Assembly: GCF_010500915.1 (NCBI RefSeq)
Contig: NZ_JAAAWP010000005.1
Location: forward strand, 62,001 to 126,000
DNA length: 64,000 nucleotides
Direction of reading: 5' to 3'
Source of the DNA: Alteromonas hispanica
Lineage (GTDB): Bacteria; Pseudomonadota; Gammaproteobacteria; Enterobacterales; Alteromonadaceae
Below the pieces are notes generated by a model. It had not been told where the DNA came from, searched no databases, and worked only from the letters and a program-made list of their open reading frames with translations. Made by a program: the position numbers and the translations under genes. This document shows, piece after piece, positions 19,436 to 28,978 of this stretch; position 1 is the stretch's first letter, and every line of letters starts with the position of its first letter.

Positions 19436-20412
19436 TGACAAATAAACAACACCATTACATTGCTTCGGCAAAACGAGTTATCGATATTGAGGCTCGTGCA
19501 ATTACCGATTTAGCACAACGACTAGACGACAGTTTTATCGATGCTTGTAACATGCTTTATAACTGCTTGGGTAAAGTTGTCGTTTGCGGCATGGGCAAGT
19601 CGGGGCATGTTGGAAACAAAATAGCTGCAACCCTAGCAAGTACTGGTACTCCAGCGTTTTTTATGCACCCTGGCGAAGCTAATCACGGTGACTTGGGCAT
19701 GTTAAGCAAAAACGACGTGCTTTTAGCTATTTCTAATTCTGGTGAAACCAGCGAGTTAATAAATCTGCTGCCCGTGGTAAAACGGCTGGGTGTTAACGTG
19801 ATAGCAATGACCAACAGTGAATCAAGCACACTAGGTCAACATGCTAACGTGGTGTTAAATATAAGCGTGGAACAAGAAGCCTGCTCCCTCGGTCTGGCCC
19901 CCACAAGCAGTACAACCGCTACGCTGGTAATGGGCGACGCCCTAGCTGTAGCACTGTTGGACAAAAAGGGTTTTACCTCTGATGATTTTGCGTTGTCACA
20001 TCCGGGAGGCTCGTTAGGTAGAAAACTCTTGCTAAAAGTAAGCGACATTATGCTTACGGGTGATGACATACCAATTACCAGTGACGAAGCGACAGTGGCG
20101 CAGGCACTACTTGAAATATCCCGCAAAGGGCTCGGTATGACCGGTATTGTCGATGAGTTTGGCAAGCTAACCGGCGTTTTTACCGACGGAGATTTAAGAC
20201 GAATTCTAGATGCCCGGGTCGATTTACATGACGCTAAAGTCAGTGACGTGATGACAATAGGCGGAAAAACCACAACACCAAACCAACTGGCTGTTGAAGC
20301 ACTGAACGTAATGGAAAGCTTTAAAATTAGTGCGCTAATGGTGCTTGACGATGAGCACACTCCGGTTGGCGCGTTTAATATGCACATGTTGCTAAAAGCG
20401 GGAGTTTTATAA
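19435..20412 (+). CDS. kdsD: D-arabinose 5-phosphate isomerase
   Basis: Converts D-ribulose 5-phosphate to D-arabinose 5-phosphate for Kdo synthesis. The 325-residue protein has an N-terminal SIS domain (VVCGMGKSGHVGNKIAATLASTGTPAFF, HGDLGM, ISNSGETSE) and two C-terminal CBS domains (about 205-325). The ATG at 19435 shares a base with the yrbG stop codon (TAATG), so I use it rather than the TTG at 19420. Confidence 0.95.
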   Translation: MTNKQHHYIASAKRVIDIEARAITDLAQRLDDSFIDACNMLYNCLGKVVVCGMGKSGHVGNKIAATLASTGTPAFFMHPGEANHGDLGMLSKNDVLLAISNSGETSELINLLPVVKRLGVNVIAMTNSESSTLGQHANVVLNISVEQEACSLGLAPTSSTTATLVMGDALAVALLDKKGFTSDDFALSHPGGSLGRKLLLKVSDIMLTGDDIPITSDEATVAQALLEISRKGLGMTGIVDEFGKLTGVFTDGDLRRILDARVDLHDAKVSDVMTIGGKTTTPNQLAVEALNVMESFKISALMVLDDEHTPVGAFNMHMLLKAGVL

Positions 20413-20973
20413 ATGGAAACCACGCCAACCCAAACGCTTTACACTATCATGCCATCGGTGTTATTCGATGCATTGTCAAACATCAAACTGCTGGTGTGTG
20501 ACGTAGATGGGGTGTTTTCTGATGGCCGTATTTACCTAGGCAACGACGGTGAAGAATTAAAAGCATTCCACACCCGAGATGGCTATGGAGTTAAAGCGCT
20601 TGTTAGCCACGGCATTAATGTTGCCGTTATTACCGGCAGGCGCTCAGCCATCGTCGAAAACAGAATGAAAGCATTAAATGTAGCTCATATTATTCAAGGT
20701 GAAGAGAACAAGTTTGATGCATTGAAACATCTAATGAACAAGCTTGAGCTAGCGCCCGAAAATATCGCTGTTGTTGGTGATGATATGCCCGACACTGGTA
20801 TGTACGAACTTGCCGAAGTGAAAATAGCGGTGGCAGATGCCCATCCCTATGTCAAAAATCAAGCTAACTGGATCACTACTTTGCCCGGCGGATTTGGCGC
20901 GGTCCGAGAAATATCTGACACACTATTACAAGCTAGAGGAATTGAAAACGGTATTTTTGGGGCCAGCGTATGA
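20413..20973 (+). CDS. kdsC: 3-deoxy-D-manno-octulosonate 8-phosphate phosphatase
   Basis: HAD-family phosphatase that releases phosphate from Kdo 8-phosphate. 186 residues. The nucleophile motif is CDVDGVFSDG with Asp30 and Asp32; FHTRDGYGVKAL, ITGRRS and VGDDMPD complete motifs II to IV. No cap domain, as expected for the tetrameric KdsC class. The ATG follows the kdsD stop directly, with GGAG eight bases ahead inside kdsD. Confidence 0.95.
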   Translation: METTPTQTLYTIMPSVLFDALSNIKLLVCDVDGVFSDGRIYLGNDGEELKAFHTRDGYGVKALVSHGINVAVITGRRSAIVENRMKALNVAHIIQGEENKFDALKHLMNKLELAPENIAVVGDDMPDTGMYELAEVKIAVADAHPYVKNQANWITTLPGGFGAVREISDTLLQARGIENGIFGASV

Positions 20974-21548
20974 ACGCATTCGGCTTTAACCGCCTTGGGT
21001 TGAGTATTTCTGCGCTTTTTATTCTCGCCATGCTGATGTATATCCCAACATGGATGGAAGAAGAACCTGCGCTAACCAGCTCAGAAGGACTCGATGCCCT
21101 CAAGCCAGCTTATAAAGCAAAAAACTTAACCACCACCTTGTATAACAGTGAAGGTCAGCTGAATCACAAAGTGTTTGCTTCATCAATGGAGCATTATGAC
21201 CAGTTGGGCTTTGTCTCTTTTGAGCAACCCAGCTATACATTGTACAGCAGCGATGCAGATTCGCCTTGGGTGGTTACTGCATTAGAAGGAACACTTTACA
21301 ATAACGAGCTTATCCAGCTAGAAAATAAGGTCAACATTGAGAACCAAAGCCAGGATGACTTTGTCAAAACAATCACCACCGAATATATTCAAATTAATTT
21401 AGACAGTAAACAAATGACGTCAGACCAACCTGTAGAAATACGTGGCATGCAGTACGTTATTCAAAGCAATGGATTTAACGCAAACCTGCGTACACAAAAA
21501 TATGAGCTTATTGACCATGTACATACAACGTATTCTCCTAGCAACTAG
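20970..21548 (+). CDS. lptC: LptC, bitopic LPS transport protein
   Basis: 192 residues, one N-terminal membrane helix (about 8-24, LGLSISALFILAMLMY) and a periplasmic beta-jellyroll of the LptC family (YTLYSSDADSPWVVTALEGTLY; QMTSDQPVEIRG). It receives LPS from LptB2FG and passes it to LptA. Its ATG overlaps the kdsC stop (ATGA), and its 3' end overlaps lptA by 32 bases. Confidence 0.9.
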   Translation: MNAFGFNRLGLSISALFILAMLMYIPTWMEEEPALTSSEGLDALKPAYKAKNLTTTLYNSEGQLNHKVFASSMEHYDQLGFVSFEQPSYTLYSSDADSPWVVTALEGTLYNNELIQLENKVNIENQSQDDFVKTITTEYIQINLDSKQMTSDQPVEIRGMQYVIQSNGFNANLRTQKYELIDHVHTTYSPSN

Positions 21549-22110
21549 CGCTATATTTGTCTTATGCGCCGGCCCAGTGCTTGCCAACGAAAAGGACTTT
21601 AGCCTTCCTATCGAGATTGGCTCGAACTCTCAGTTTATAGATGGGAAAAATAAAACTGCTTTGTACAAAGACAATGTACTTATTACCCAAGGCTCTTTAG
21701 TTATTGAAGCTGACGAAGTGGAAGTTATTGCCTCTGGAGGCAGTGGCCGTGAGATTTTTGTCGCGCGAGGTAAACCTGCTAGCTACTCGCAAAAACTAGA
21801 AGATGGAAATCCAGTATCGGCACAAGCTAACGAGATTCGTTACGAGGTTGCAAAGCGCACTATTTCACTGAGCGGCAACGCTGAATTACGGCAAGATAGC
21901 AGCCAAGTAAAGGGCGATAACATTACCTTTGACATGATAACTGAACAGTTATTAGCAACTGGCGGCAATCAAGAAGATGGTAAAGGTCGCGTTACCACGG
22001 TATTTACGCCAGAGTCTATTAGAAAAGTCAAAAAAGACGATTCGAATAGTGATGATGGCAGTGATAATGACACAGACAAAAGCAAAGACGGTAAAGGCAA
22101 GCAACAGTAA
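21517..22110 (+). CDS. lptA: LptA, periplasmic LPS bridge protein
   Basis: 197 residues. Signal peptide [23 protein letters not shown], then the OstA/LptA beta-jellyroll ([44 protein letters not shown] region) and an Asp/Lys-rich tail that is probably disordered. The frame extends upstream to 21442, but the signal peptide dictates the ATG at 21517. LptA polymerises head-to-tail between LptC and LptD. Its TAA shares a base with the lptB ATG. Confidence 0.92.
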   Translation: MYIQRILLATSAIFVLCAGPVLANEKDFSLPIEIGSNSQFIDGKNKTALYKDNVLITQGSLVIEADEVEVIASGGSGREIFVARGKPASYSQKLEDGNPVSAQANEIRYEVAKRTISLSGNAELRQDSSQVKGDNITFDMITEQLLATGGNQEDGKGRVTTVFTPESIRKVKKDDSNSDDGSDNDTDKSKDGKGKQQ

Positions 22111-22835
22111 TGGCTACTCTTAGTGCAAAAAACCTTGCTAAGGCATACAAATCCCGCCAAGTTGTGATTGATGTTAGTCTGTCAGTCTCTACAGGGCAGA
22201 TTGTTGGGCTGTTAGGCCCAAATGGCGCGGGAAAAACGACAACGTTTTATATGATTGTCGGTCTGGTGCCGTCAGACAAAGGGCAGATATTAATAGACGA
22301 TAAAGAATTAACGCATCAGCCCATGCACGAACGCGCTCGCGGTGGAATTGGTTATTTACCTCAAGAAGCGTCTATATTTAGAAAACTGACTGTGCATGAA
22401 AATATCATGGCTATTTTGCAAACCCGAAAGGATTTGAACTCTCAGCAACAGGAAGAAGAAGCTGACGCACTACTTGATGAATTCAATATCAACCATATAC
22501 GTAATAGTGTGGGTATGAGCCTTTCCGGTGGAGAACGTCGCAGAGTAGAAATAGCAAGAGCACTTGCGGCTAAACCCGAATTTATTTTGCTCGACGAGCC
22601 CTTTGCTGGTGTTGATCCAATATCAGTTAATGATATAAAGAAGATTATACAGCACCTTCGCGACAGAGGAATAGGCATTCTCATCACCGACCACAATGTG
22701 AGAGAAACATTGGATGTCTGTGAAAAAGCGTACATTGTGAGTCATGGCGAACTTATTGCGCAAGGAACCGCGGAACAGGTTTTAAGTAATCAAAAAGTAA
22801 GGGATGTATACCTAGGCGAACAATTCAGGCTATAG
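22110..22835 (+). CDS. lptB: LptB, ATPase of the LPS exporter
   Basis: 241 residues. Walker [11 protein letters not shown]-loop [20 protein letters not shown], signature [15 protein letters not shown], Walker [13 protein letters not shown], switch His in [10 protein letters not shown]. LptB2 with LptF and LptG (not in this window) extracts LPS from the inner membrane. It starts with the TAATG overlap with lptA. Confidence 0.97.
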   Translation: MATLSAKNLAKAYKSRQVVIDVSLSVSTGQIVGLLGPNGAGKTTTFYMIVGLVPSDKGQILIDDKELTHQPMHERARGGIGYLPQEASIFRKLTVHENIMAILQTRKDLNSQQQEEEADALLDEFNINHIRNSVGMSLSGGERRRVEIARALAAKPEFILLDEPFAGVDPISVNDIKKIIQHLRDRGIGILITDHNVRETLDVCEKAYIVSHGELIAQGTAEQVLSNQKVRDVYLGEQFRL

Positions 22836-22912
22836 TAATTGTATGTAACCTAATTGTCATTTTTCTCAAGCGCTCTGGTACATTCACTTAAGAGCATAAA
22901 TATAAGACGTAG

Positions 22913-24412
22913 ATGAAACCATCTTTACAGTTAAAATTTAGTCAACAACTAACAATGACTCCACAGCTGCAGCAAGCTATCAAGCTGCTTCAGCTGTCTA
23001 CACTCGACCTTCAGCAAGAGATTCAGGAGGCGTTAGACTCAAACCCTCTTTTAGAAATTGAAGAAGGTAACGACGAGCCTCAAGCTGAAAAAAACAACAT
23101 CGACAACGATGATAGCGCTAGCGAAGCCACTGCTTCTGCGTCTAGCGACACTATCGAGTCTGGTGATGCCCTAGAAAAAAACGATCTTCCTGATGAATTG
23201 CCCATCGATAGCACATGGGACGAATATTATTCTGCCTCCTCTGCACCTGCTCCCGGTCCATCAAACAACGATGATGACCAAATTTTTCAGGGTGAAACCA
23301 CAGAAGATATTCAAGCCCATTTATTATGGCAAATGCGCCTCACTCCTTTTTCTGACACTGACAGAGCGATTGCCATTGCTATTATTGACTCCATTGATGA
23401 GTCGGGTTACCTCACGGCAACGTTAGACGAAATATTAGAAGCCGTTAATTTTGAAGATATTGAAACCGAAAATGTTGAAGAAGAGATAGAGTTAGACGAA
23501 GTGGAGTGCGTGCTAAAACGCATTCAAATGTTCGACCCCATTGGCTCTGGCTCGCGCACTCCACAGGAGTGTCTGATGGTTCAACTTCGTCAGTTTGCCG
23601 ACGATACCCCTTGGTTGGAAGAGGCAAAAAGACTGATAGAGGACTATTCGGATTTGCTTAGCAGCAAAGACTACAGAACCTTAATGCGTAAGAGTCGTTT
23701 GAAAGAAGACGAGCTTCGCGAGGCAATGCGTTTGCTTCAAACCTTGAATCCTCGCCCAGGTAGTGCTTTAGTTACTAAAGAGCCTGAGTATGTTATCCCC
23801 GATGTATCGGTAGCAAAGAAAAACGGTCGCTGGACTGTAGAACTGAATCCAGACAGCTTACCTAAACTGGGTGTAAACCAGCAGTATGCAGCGATGAGTA
23901 GAAAAGCGAAAAATAGTAGCGATTCACAGTTCATACGCTCTCATATGCAAGAAGCCAAATGGTTTATAAAAAGCTTAGAGTCGAGAAACGATACATTAAT
24001 GAAAGTGGCTAACTGTATTGTTCAGCAACAAATGGGATTTTTTGAGCACGGCCCCGAAATGATGAAACCAATGGTTCTCAATGATGTCGCAGAAATGGTA
24101 GACATGCATGAATCGACGATTTCACGGGTTACTACTCAAAAATACATGCATACTCCACGAGGAATTTACGAGTTAAAATATTTTTTCTCCAGCCACGTGG
24201 CAACGGAATCAGGCGGCGAGTGTTCATCTACCGCTATCCGTGCGTTAATTAAGAAACTGGTTGCAGCAGAAACGCCTAGCAAACCATTAAGCGATAGCAA
24301 GATTGCTTTATTGTTGGCAGAGCAAGGCATAAAAGTCGCTCGGCGGACAATAGCAAAATACCGGGAGTCTTTATCGATACCCCCGTCTAACCAACGCAAA
24401 AGCCTTATTTAA
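22913..24412 (+). CDS. rpoN: RNA polymerase sigma-54 factor
   Basis: 499 residues. Region I (about 1-50) is the Gln/Leu-rich activator-response segment [21 protein letters not shown]. An acidic Ser/Asp/Glu-rich region II spans about 55-130. The core-binding domain follows, then a helix-turn-helix ([17 protein letters not shown]), and the RpoN box [10 protein letters not shown] near 475. It directs transcription from -24/-12 promoters with enhancer-binding proteins. The position between lptB and hpf is conserved in gammaproteobacteria. Confidence 0.97.
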   Translation: MKPSLQLKFSQQLTMTPQLQQAIKLLQLSTLDLQQEIQEALDSNPLLEIEEGNDEPQAEKNNIDNDDSASEATASASSDTIESGDALEKNDLPDELPIDSTWDEYYSASSAPAPGPSNNDDDQIFQGETTEDIQAHLLWQMRLTPFSDTDRAIAIAIIDSIDESGYLTATLDEILEAVNFEDIETENVEEEIELDEVECVLKRIQMFDPIGSGSRTPQECLMVQLRQFADDTPWLEEAKRLIEDYSDLLSSKDYRTLMRKSRLKEDELREAMRLLQTLNPRPGSALVTKEPEYVIPDVSVAKKNGRWTVELNPDSLPKLGVNQQYAAMSRKAKNSSDSQFIRSHMQEAKWFIKSLESRNDTLMKVANCIVQQQMGFFEHGPEMMKPMVLNDVAEMVDMHESTISRVTTQKYMHTPRGIYELKYFFSSHVATESGGECSSTAIRALIKKLVAAETPSKPLSDSKIALLLAEQGIKVARRTIAKYRESLSIPPSNQRKSLI

Positions 24413-24440
24413 AGGCGCTATATTAAAAGGAAGACGAAAT

Positions 24441-24728
24441 ATGCAAATCAACCTAACTGGTCATCATGTCGAAATCACCGACTCTTTGCGTAATTATGTC
24501 GATACGAAGTTCAGCAAACTTGAGCGTCACTTTGATCACATTTCTAATGTCCATGTCATCCTCAACGTAGAAAAAATAAATCAAAAAGCCGAAGCCACTA
24601 TGCACCTTAGCGGTGCTGAAGTGTTTGCATCCTCAGAAAATACCGATATGTATGCAGCGATTGACAGCATGGTGGATAAACTCGACCGGCAGGTAATCAA
24701 GCATAAGGAAAAACTGAAAAAACATTAA
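24441..24728 (+). CDS. hpf: Ribosome hibernation promoting factor, short form
   Basis: 95 residues with the S30Ae/YfiA fold: MQINLTGHHVEITDSLRNYV, KLERHFDHI, and YAAIDSMVDKLDRQVIKHKEK. Short HPF works with RMF to form inactive 100S ribosomes in stationary phase. AGGAAGACG precedes the ATG. It lies between rpoN and ptsN, the usual order. Confidence 0.95.
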   Translation: MQINLTGHHVEITDSLRNYVDTKFSKLERHFDHISNVHVILNVEKINQKAEATMHLSGAEVFASSENTDMYAAIDSMVDKLDRQVIKHKEKLKKH

Positions 24729-24741
24729 TAGATAATTAAGC

Positions 24742-25188
24742 ATGGACATTAAAGCCATCGTAAGCCTGGACCGCACCGAGTGTGCGGTTCAGTGCAATAG
24801 TAAGAAACGAATCTTAGAAATTATTTCTGATATAGCAGCGCAGGGTAATGAGAATATAGATCAAGTCACTGTGCTAAACAGTTTACTGGCTCGGGAGCGA
24901 GTAGGCAGTACAGGAATAGGCAACGGCATTGCGCTTCCACACGGCCGCTTGGCAGGATTAGAGCAAGTAATGGCGATTGTTGTAACTTGTATACCTGCAA
25001 TCAACTTCGATGCTATTGATGAAAAGCCTGTCGACATATTTTTTGCGTTACTGGTACCTGAAGAACAAACTCAAGGCCATTTGCAAACGCTGGCTACTGT
25101 TGCAGGTAAACTTAATGATAAAGATACGGTGAAAGCCATACGCAGAGCCAAAACGAACGAAGATATTATCTCTGCTCTTGGCGTATAA
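24742..25188 (+). CDS. ptsN: PTS IIA-like nitrogen regulatory protein PtsN (EIIA-Ntr)
   Basis: 148 residues, PTS EIIA type-2 domain. The phosphorylation site is His67 in GIALPHGRL. It receives phosphate from NPr (ptsO, downstream) and links nitrogen state to potassium uptake and other targets. It starts 13 bases after hpf. Confidence 0.93.
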   Translation: MDIKAIVSLDRTECAVQCNSKKRILEIISDIAAQGNENIDQVTVLNSLLARERVGSTGIGNGIALPHGRLAGLEQVMAIVVTCIPAINFDAIDEKPVDIFFALLVPEEQTQGHLQTLATVAGKLNDKDTVKAIRRAKTNEDIISALGV

Positions 25189-25312
25189 ATTGACGCAGCA
25201 CGGAGAAGCATCGCGCTCTTTGTTGCTGCTCTTTTCTGGAATATGCGCTTAATTGAAAAATCGTTTTTGAATTAGTTTTTGGCACATAAAAAAATTTTAG
25301 GGAGAATTATCG

Positions 25313-26155
25313 GTGAAGCTGATTGTTATCAGTGGTCGTTCTGGCTCAGGGAAGTCAGTTGCGCTTAGGGCCCTAGAAGATTTGGGTTATTACTGCGTAG
25401 ATAATATTCCCGTAAACTTGCTACCTACCCTTACCCACACGGTAGTAGACGAATATGATCAGGTAGCCGTAAGCATAGATGTGCGAAACCTGCCTAAAAA
25501 CCCTAACGATTTGGTAGAAATTTTAGACTACCTGCCCTCTTCCTGGTCTATGACCATCGTTTATATTGATGCCAGTGACGATGTGCTGGTGAAGCGTTTT
25601 AGCGAAACCCGTCGACTGCACCCTCTCGCTAAACTCAACAAGTCACTGTCGGAAGCTATAAAGGCAGAATCTAACTTACTTGCACCAATTGTTGAGCGCG
25701 CAGATCTGTATTTAGACACTGATAAATTAACGATTCACCAGCTTGCTGAAATTATTCGCGAGCGTATTTTAGGGAAGAAGAGCTCCCGTCTCGTTCTGGT
25801 ATTCGAGTCTTTTGGATTTAAACACGGTATTCCTAAAGATGCCGACTATGTGTTTGATGCTCGTTTCCTTCCCAATCCTCATTGGGAGCCAGATCTTCGG
25901 CACCTAACCGGTGTCGATGCTCCGGTAGAGGTATTCCTTGGCTCACAACCCGTTGTAACCAAGTTTGTATGGCAAATACAAAATTTAATTACCACTTGGC
26001 TTCCTCACCTGGAAAGAAACAACCGAAGCTATGTCACGGTGGCTATAGGCTGCACCGGCGGTCAGCACCGTTCGGTTTATATTGCTCAAACGTTGTCAAA
26101 AACATTCAGCGAAATTCATCCCGACGTGCAAATACGTCATAGAGAATTAAATTAA
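25313..26155 (+). CDS. rapZ: RNase adapter protein RapZ
   Basis: 280 residues. N-terminal P-loop GRSGSGKS at 8-15; C-terminal phosphofructokinase-like half with VTVAIGCTGGQHRSVYIA. In E. coli RapZ binds glucosamine 6-phosphate and delivers sRNA GlmZ to RNase E. The start is GTG with GGGAG about nine bases before it. Preceded by a 124-base gap with a GCAGCA/TGCTGC imperfect hairpin. Confidence 0.95.
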   Translation: MKLIVISGRSGSGKSVALRALEDLGYYCVDNIPVNLLPTLTHTVVDEYDQVAVSIDVRNLPKNPNDLVEILDYLPSSWSMTIVYIDASDDVLVKRFSETRRLHPLAKLNKSLSEAIKAESNLLAPIVERADLYLDTDKLTIHQLAEIIRERILGKKSSRLVLVFESFGFKHGIPKDADYVFDARFLPNPHWEPDLRHLTGVDAPVEVFLGSQPVVTKFVWQIQNLITTWLPHLERNNRSYVTVAIGCTGGQHRSVYIAQTLSKTFSEIHPDVQIRHRELN

Positions 26156-26189
26156 CAACCTGCGCATTAAGTAGAGAGCTAGACAAACT

Positions 26190-26462
26190 GTGACTATCGA
26201 AAAAACGCTAACAATCGTCAATAAACTTGGTCTGCATGCAAGAGCAGCAACTCAATTGGTACAGTTAGCAAATCAATTTGACGCAAAAATCATTCTCGAA
26301 AAAGGTGACAAACAAGCCGATGCTAGCAGCGTACTTGGCCTTATGATGCTAGAAAGCCATCAGGGTGAGCAGGTAAACGTGATTGTTGAGGGCAATGACG
26401 CTGAAGCCGCTCTGGCGGCCATTGAAAAGCTCATAGAGGGTCGATTTAACGAAGACGAATAA
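26190..26462 (+). CDS. ptsO: Phosphocarrier protein NPr (HPr-like)
   Basis: 90 residues. HPr fold with KLGLHARAATQLV and active His16; SSVLGLMMLESHQGEQV replaces the regulatory serine region of true HPr. Partner of EIINtr (PtsP, not in this window) and PtsN. The start is GTG. It ends the rpoN-hpf-ptsN-rapZ-ptsO cluster. Confidence 0.93.
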   Translation: MTIEKTLTIVNKLGLHARAATQLVQLANQFDAKIILEKGDKQADASSVLGLMMLESHQGEQVNVIVEGNDAEAALAAIEKLIEGRFNEDE

Positions 26463-26503
26463 CTCTTTCCTAATTTATGCTTTTCTTGGTTAAATTTTCA
26501 CAG

Positions 26504-26571
26504 CTGCTGGTGTTATCGCCAAGCGCGTAAAAACGTAATTCAAATCAACGTATTTGTCATGACACCAACAG
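26504..26571 (+). ncRNA. Imperfect long hairpin in the ptsO-mgtE gap
   Basis: CTGCTGGTGTTAT (26504-26516) pairs with ATGACACCAACAG (26559-26571): thirteen positions with one mismatch and one G-U pair, enclosing about 42 bases that include a small CGT/ACG stem. No T tract follows, so it is not an ordinary terminator. It could be a 3' element of ptsO or a leader structure of mgtE. It does not match my memory of the M-box or yybP-ykoY metal riboswitches. Confidence 0.35.
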
Positions 26572-26667
26572 GGTAAGTACGCTATTCTATTAATACGCAA
26601 CATAGTCTCTGTGTAGCCACCAAATTAGGTTTTCTTCGGGCATCTAGTAAGTTAGGAATTGCTCTTC

Positions 26668-28026
26668 ATGGCAGAAGCTCTCGTTTCTAAATATGTACAA
26701 ACTCAGCTGAGAACGCTTAACAACGCATTAAGCAACGGTCAGTTCGTGTCTGTAAGAAAGCTATTATTAGAGCTTCCCCCTTCCGATGTTGCCCATATTC
26801 TCGAGTCTAGCCCTAGTCGCACCCGCGACGAGCTTTGGGAGTTAATCGATAGCGATTTTCACGGCGACATAATAGAAGAACTCTCCGATGACGTGCGTAA
26901 TGGCATAATCACAAAAATGCTGCCGGCCAATGTGGTTGATGCGCTTGAGGAAATGGACACCGATGATTTAGCAGAGACGCTCAGTAGCTTACCTGAAACC
27001 GTTTTGCTCGATATTCTTGACTCGATGGACGCTCAAGACCGATTGCGAGCCGAGCAAGCGTTGTCTTACGGTGAAGAGACCGCCGGGTTCATTATGAACA
27101 CCGACACCATTACGTTGCGCCCAGATGTCACCATTGACGTTGTACTCAGGTACATTCGCCTGAAAGGGGAGCTTCCAGAAAATACCGATACCTTTTACGT
27201 GGTTAATCGAACCGATAATCTGGTGGGTATTGTCCCGGTTACTCGGCTATTAACCGCCGATACCAGCGACAAAGTATCGGACGTCATGGATGAGGAATCA
27301 GAAGCTATTCCAGTCAACATGCCAGATGATGAAGTAGCGAGTTTATTCGAACGCTACAATTGGCTTTCAGCCCCCGTTGTCGACGAAAAAAATCGTCTCG
27401 TGGGACGTATAACCATTGATGACGTTGTTGATATTATTCGTGAAGACGCAGAGCACTCTATGATGAGCATGGCCGGTCTTGACGACGACGAAGATACCTT
27501 TGCCCCTGTTATGCAAAGTACAAAAAGACGTTCGGTGTGGTTAGCGGTAAATTTAGCCACAGCACTTTTGGCTGCCATGGTGAGCGACCTCTTCGAAGCG
27601 ACACTAAGCGCCTTAGCAGTTTTAGCCATACTCAATACCATCGTGCCCAGTATGGGGGGCGTGGCAGGAAACCAAACCTTAACGCTAGTTATACGCGGTA
27701 TGGCCCTTGGCCATGTGAACGCCAGTAACTCTCGCTGGTTAATAAGCAAAGAAATCGCCATTGGTGTGCTCAACGGCGTTATTTGGGCCGTGCTGATAGC
27801 TTCAGTAATTGCTCTGTGGAAACAAGATTACATGCTTGGGGTTATTATTGCGTTTGCTATGCTCGTTAACATGATAGCCGCCGCACTCGCTGGTGCTACT
27901 TTACCATTGGTAATGAAGCGCTTGAAGATAGACCCCGCTCTCGCCGGAAGCGTCATTTTAACAACCATTACAGATGTCGTGGGTATCTTTGCATTCTTAG
28001 GCACCGCAACCCTGTTTTTAATCTAG
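26668..28026 (+). CDS. mgtE: Magnesium transporter MgtE
   Basis: 452 residues. Acidic N-terminal superhelical domain (about 15-130), two CBS domains (about 135-255), a connecting helix, and about five C-terminal membrane helices with GGVAGNQTLTLVIRGMALG and AALAGATLPLVMKRLKIDPALAGSVILTTITD. A Mg2+ channel gated by Mg2+ bound between the cytosolic domains. I prefer the ATG at 26668 (MAEALVSKYV) because the TTG at 26659 abuts AGGA. Confidence 0.95.
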   Translation: MAEALVSKYVQTQLRTLNNALSNGQFVSVRKLLLELPPSDVAHILESSPSRTRDELWELIDSDFHGDIIEELSDDVRNGIITKMLPANVVDALEEMDTDDLAETLSSLPETVLLDILDSMDAQDRLRAEQALSYGEETAGFIMNTDTITLRPDVTIDVVLRYIRLKGELPENTDTFYVVNRTDNLVGIVPVTRLLTADTSDKVSDVMDEESEAIPVNMPDDEVASLFERYNWLSAPVVDEKNRLVGRITIDDVVDIIREDAEHSMMSMAGLDDDEDTFAPVMQSTKRRSVWLAVNLATALLAAMVSDLFEATLSALAVLAILNTIVPSMGGVAGNQTLTLVIRGMALGHVNASNSRWLISKEIAIGVLNGVIWAVLIASVIALWKQDYMLGVIIAFAMLVNMIAAALAGATLPLVMKRLKIDPALAGSVILTTITDVVGIFAFLGTATLFLI

Positions 28027-28080
28027 CCGCCCTATTTAAACGCCAATCGCCTCCCCCGTCTGTTTCGCATGGAGATATTT

Positions 28081-28809
28081 ATGAAGGAAACATTATTCGC
28101 TGTTTGCTTGCTCTTTACACAGTCGCTTATGGCTACCGATGTTAATTACACGTCAATACCTATTCATATCGATGGCGTCTCTGAGAGCGCCTGGAATAAT
28201 GCAACTTGGCATCCTATGCCCTATTTAATGGATGGAAGTCTTCCCTCTTCAGAGGCAGATTTTAACGGGCGCTATCGTTTATTATGGGATGAGAACTTTC
28301 TGTATTTGCAGGCAAATATTAGTGATGATGTGCTCGTTGATACCCACCCTAACCCAACAGTGAAATATTGGGACGACGATGCTCTTGAAGTGTTCATAGA
28401 CAGCGACGCTTCAGGTGGTAATCATCAGTTTAACCACACTGCCTTTGCATACCATATTGGTCTAGATAACCAAGCGGCCGATTATGGGCCTGACAAACAG
28501 GCTCATCTTTACACCGAACACTTAATTAGTCGATGGCAGCGATCTGCGCAAGAGCCGTTTGACATTACCTGGGAAGTAGCGATAAAGCTCTATCCAAATA
28601 GCTATCAAGAAAACGGTGAAAATGTCCCTCTTACTCTGAGCGAAAAACAAGTTATTGGGTTTATGTTGGCCTACTGCGACAACGATGGTAGTGAAGTGCG
28701 CGAGCACTTTATGGGTTCACATGAAATACAACCTGTAAAAGGTGATAAAAATCGCGGATATATTGATGCTGATGTATTTGGTGAAATTAAACTGCTGCCC
28801 AAAAGGTAA
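28081..28809 (+). CDS. Secreted CBM9/DOMON-like domain protein of unknown function
   Basis: 242 residues. Signal peptide (MKETLFAVCLLFTQSLMA), then a single carbohydrate-binding family 9-like beta-sandwich: IPIHIDGVSESAWNNATWHPM, RYRLLWDENFLYLQANISDDV, WDDDALEVFIDSD, TWEVAIKL. In this fold such domains bind sugar ends or heme. No catalytic domain is attached and no polysaccharide locus adjoins, so the ligand is unknown. GGAG lies six bases before the ATG at 28081. The gene is monocistronic, between mgtE and a bidirectional terminator. Confidence 0.78.
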   Translation: MKETLFAVCLLFTQSLMATDVNYTSIPIHIDGVSESAWNNATWHPMPYLMDGSLPSSEADFNGRYRLLWDENFLYLQANISDDVLVDTHPNPTVKYWDDDALEVFIDSDASGGNHQFNHTAFAYHIGLDNQAADYGPDKQAHLYTEHLISRWQRSAQEPFDITWEVAIKLYPNSYQENGENVPLTLSEKQVIGFMLAYCDNDGSEVREHFMGSHEIQPVKGDKNRGYIDADVFGEIKLLPKR

Positions 28810-28866
28810 CTTTTTATTTCCGCCAGTTTGTAGCCCTCTTTTTTCGCTCAGTATTTTGCTTGGTAT

Positions 28867-28902
28867 TTAGCGCAGTGCTTAGCGCAGTGCTTAGCGCAGT
28901 AT
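28867..28902. repeat. Three tandem copies of a 12-mer
   Basis: TTAGCGCAGTGC occurs twice exactly at 28867 and 28879, and a third copy at 28891 has its last two bases changed to AT. It lies between the CBM9-like gene and its terminator. Confidence 0.8.
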
Positions 28903-28913
28903 CTAGCGACACA

Positions 28914-28948
28914 AAAAAACCGCTGTATTGAAAATGCAGCGGTTTTTT
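28914..28948. terminator. Bidirectional terminator between the CBM9-like gene and sspB
   Basis: AAAAAACCGCTG pairs perfectly with CAGCGGTTTTTT (28937-28948) around an 11-base loop. It has A and T runs on both sides and serves the convergent genes. Confidence 0.9.
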
Positions 28949-28978
28949 GAATATTTAAACCTAATCTTTTAGTAAGGA

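Noticed and set aside
19836..20423. 195-codon open frame antisense to kdsD
   Set aside because: Ser/Thr/Val-rich composition typical of an antisense shadow. kdsD in this stretch has clear CBS domains.
25189..25312. GCAGCA/TGCTGC hairpin after ptsN as a terminator
   Set aside because: The loop is long, the T run is weak and rapZ follows on the same strand in the conserved operon, so I did not annotate it as a terminator.
26463..26667. M-box or Mn2+ (yybP-ykoY) riboswitch before mgtE
   Set aside because: The conserved internal-loop sequences that I know are not there; only one long imperfect hairpin is.
28861..28910. CRISPR-like repeats
   Set aside because: Units are directly tandem, only 12 bases long, without spacers or cas genes.
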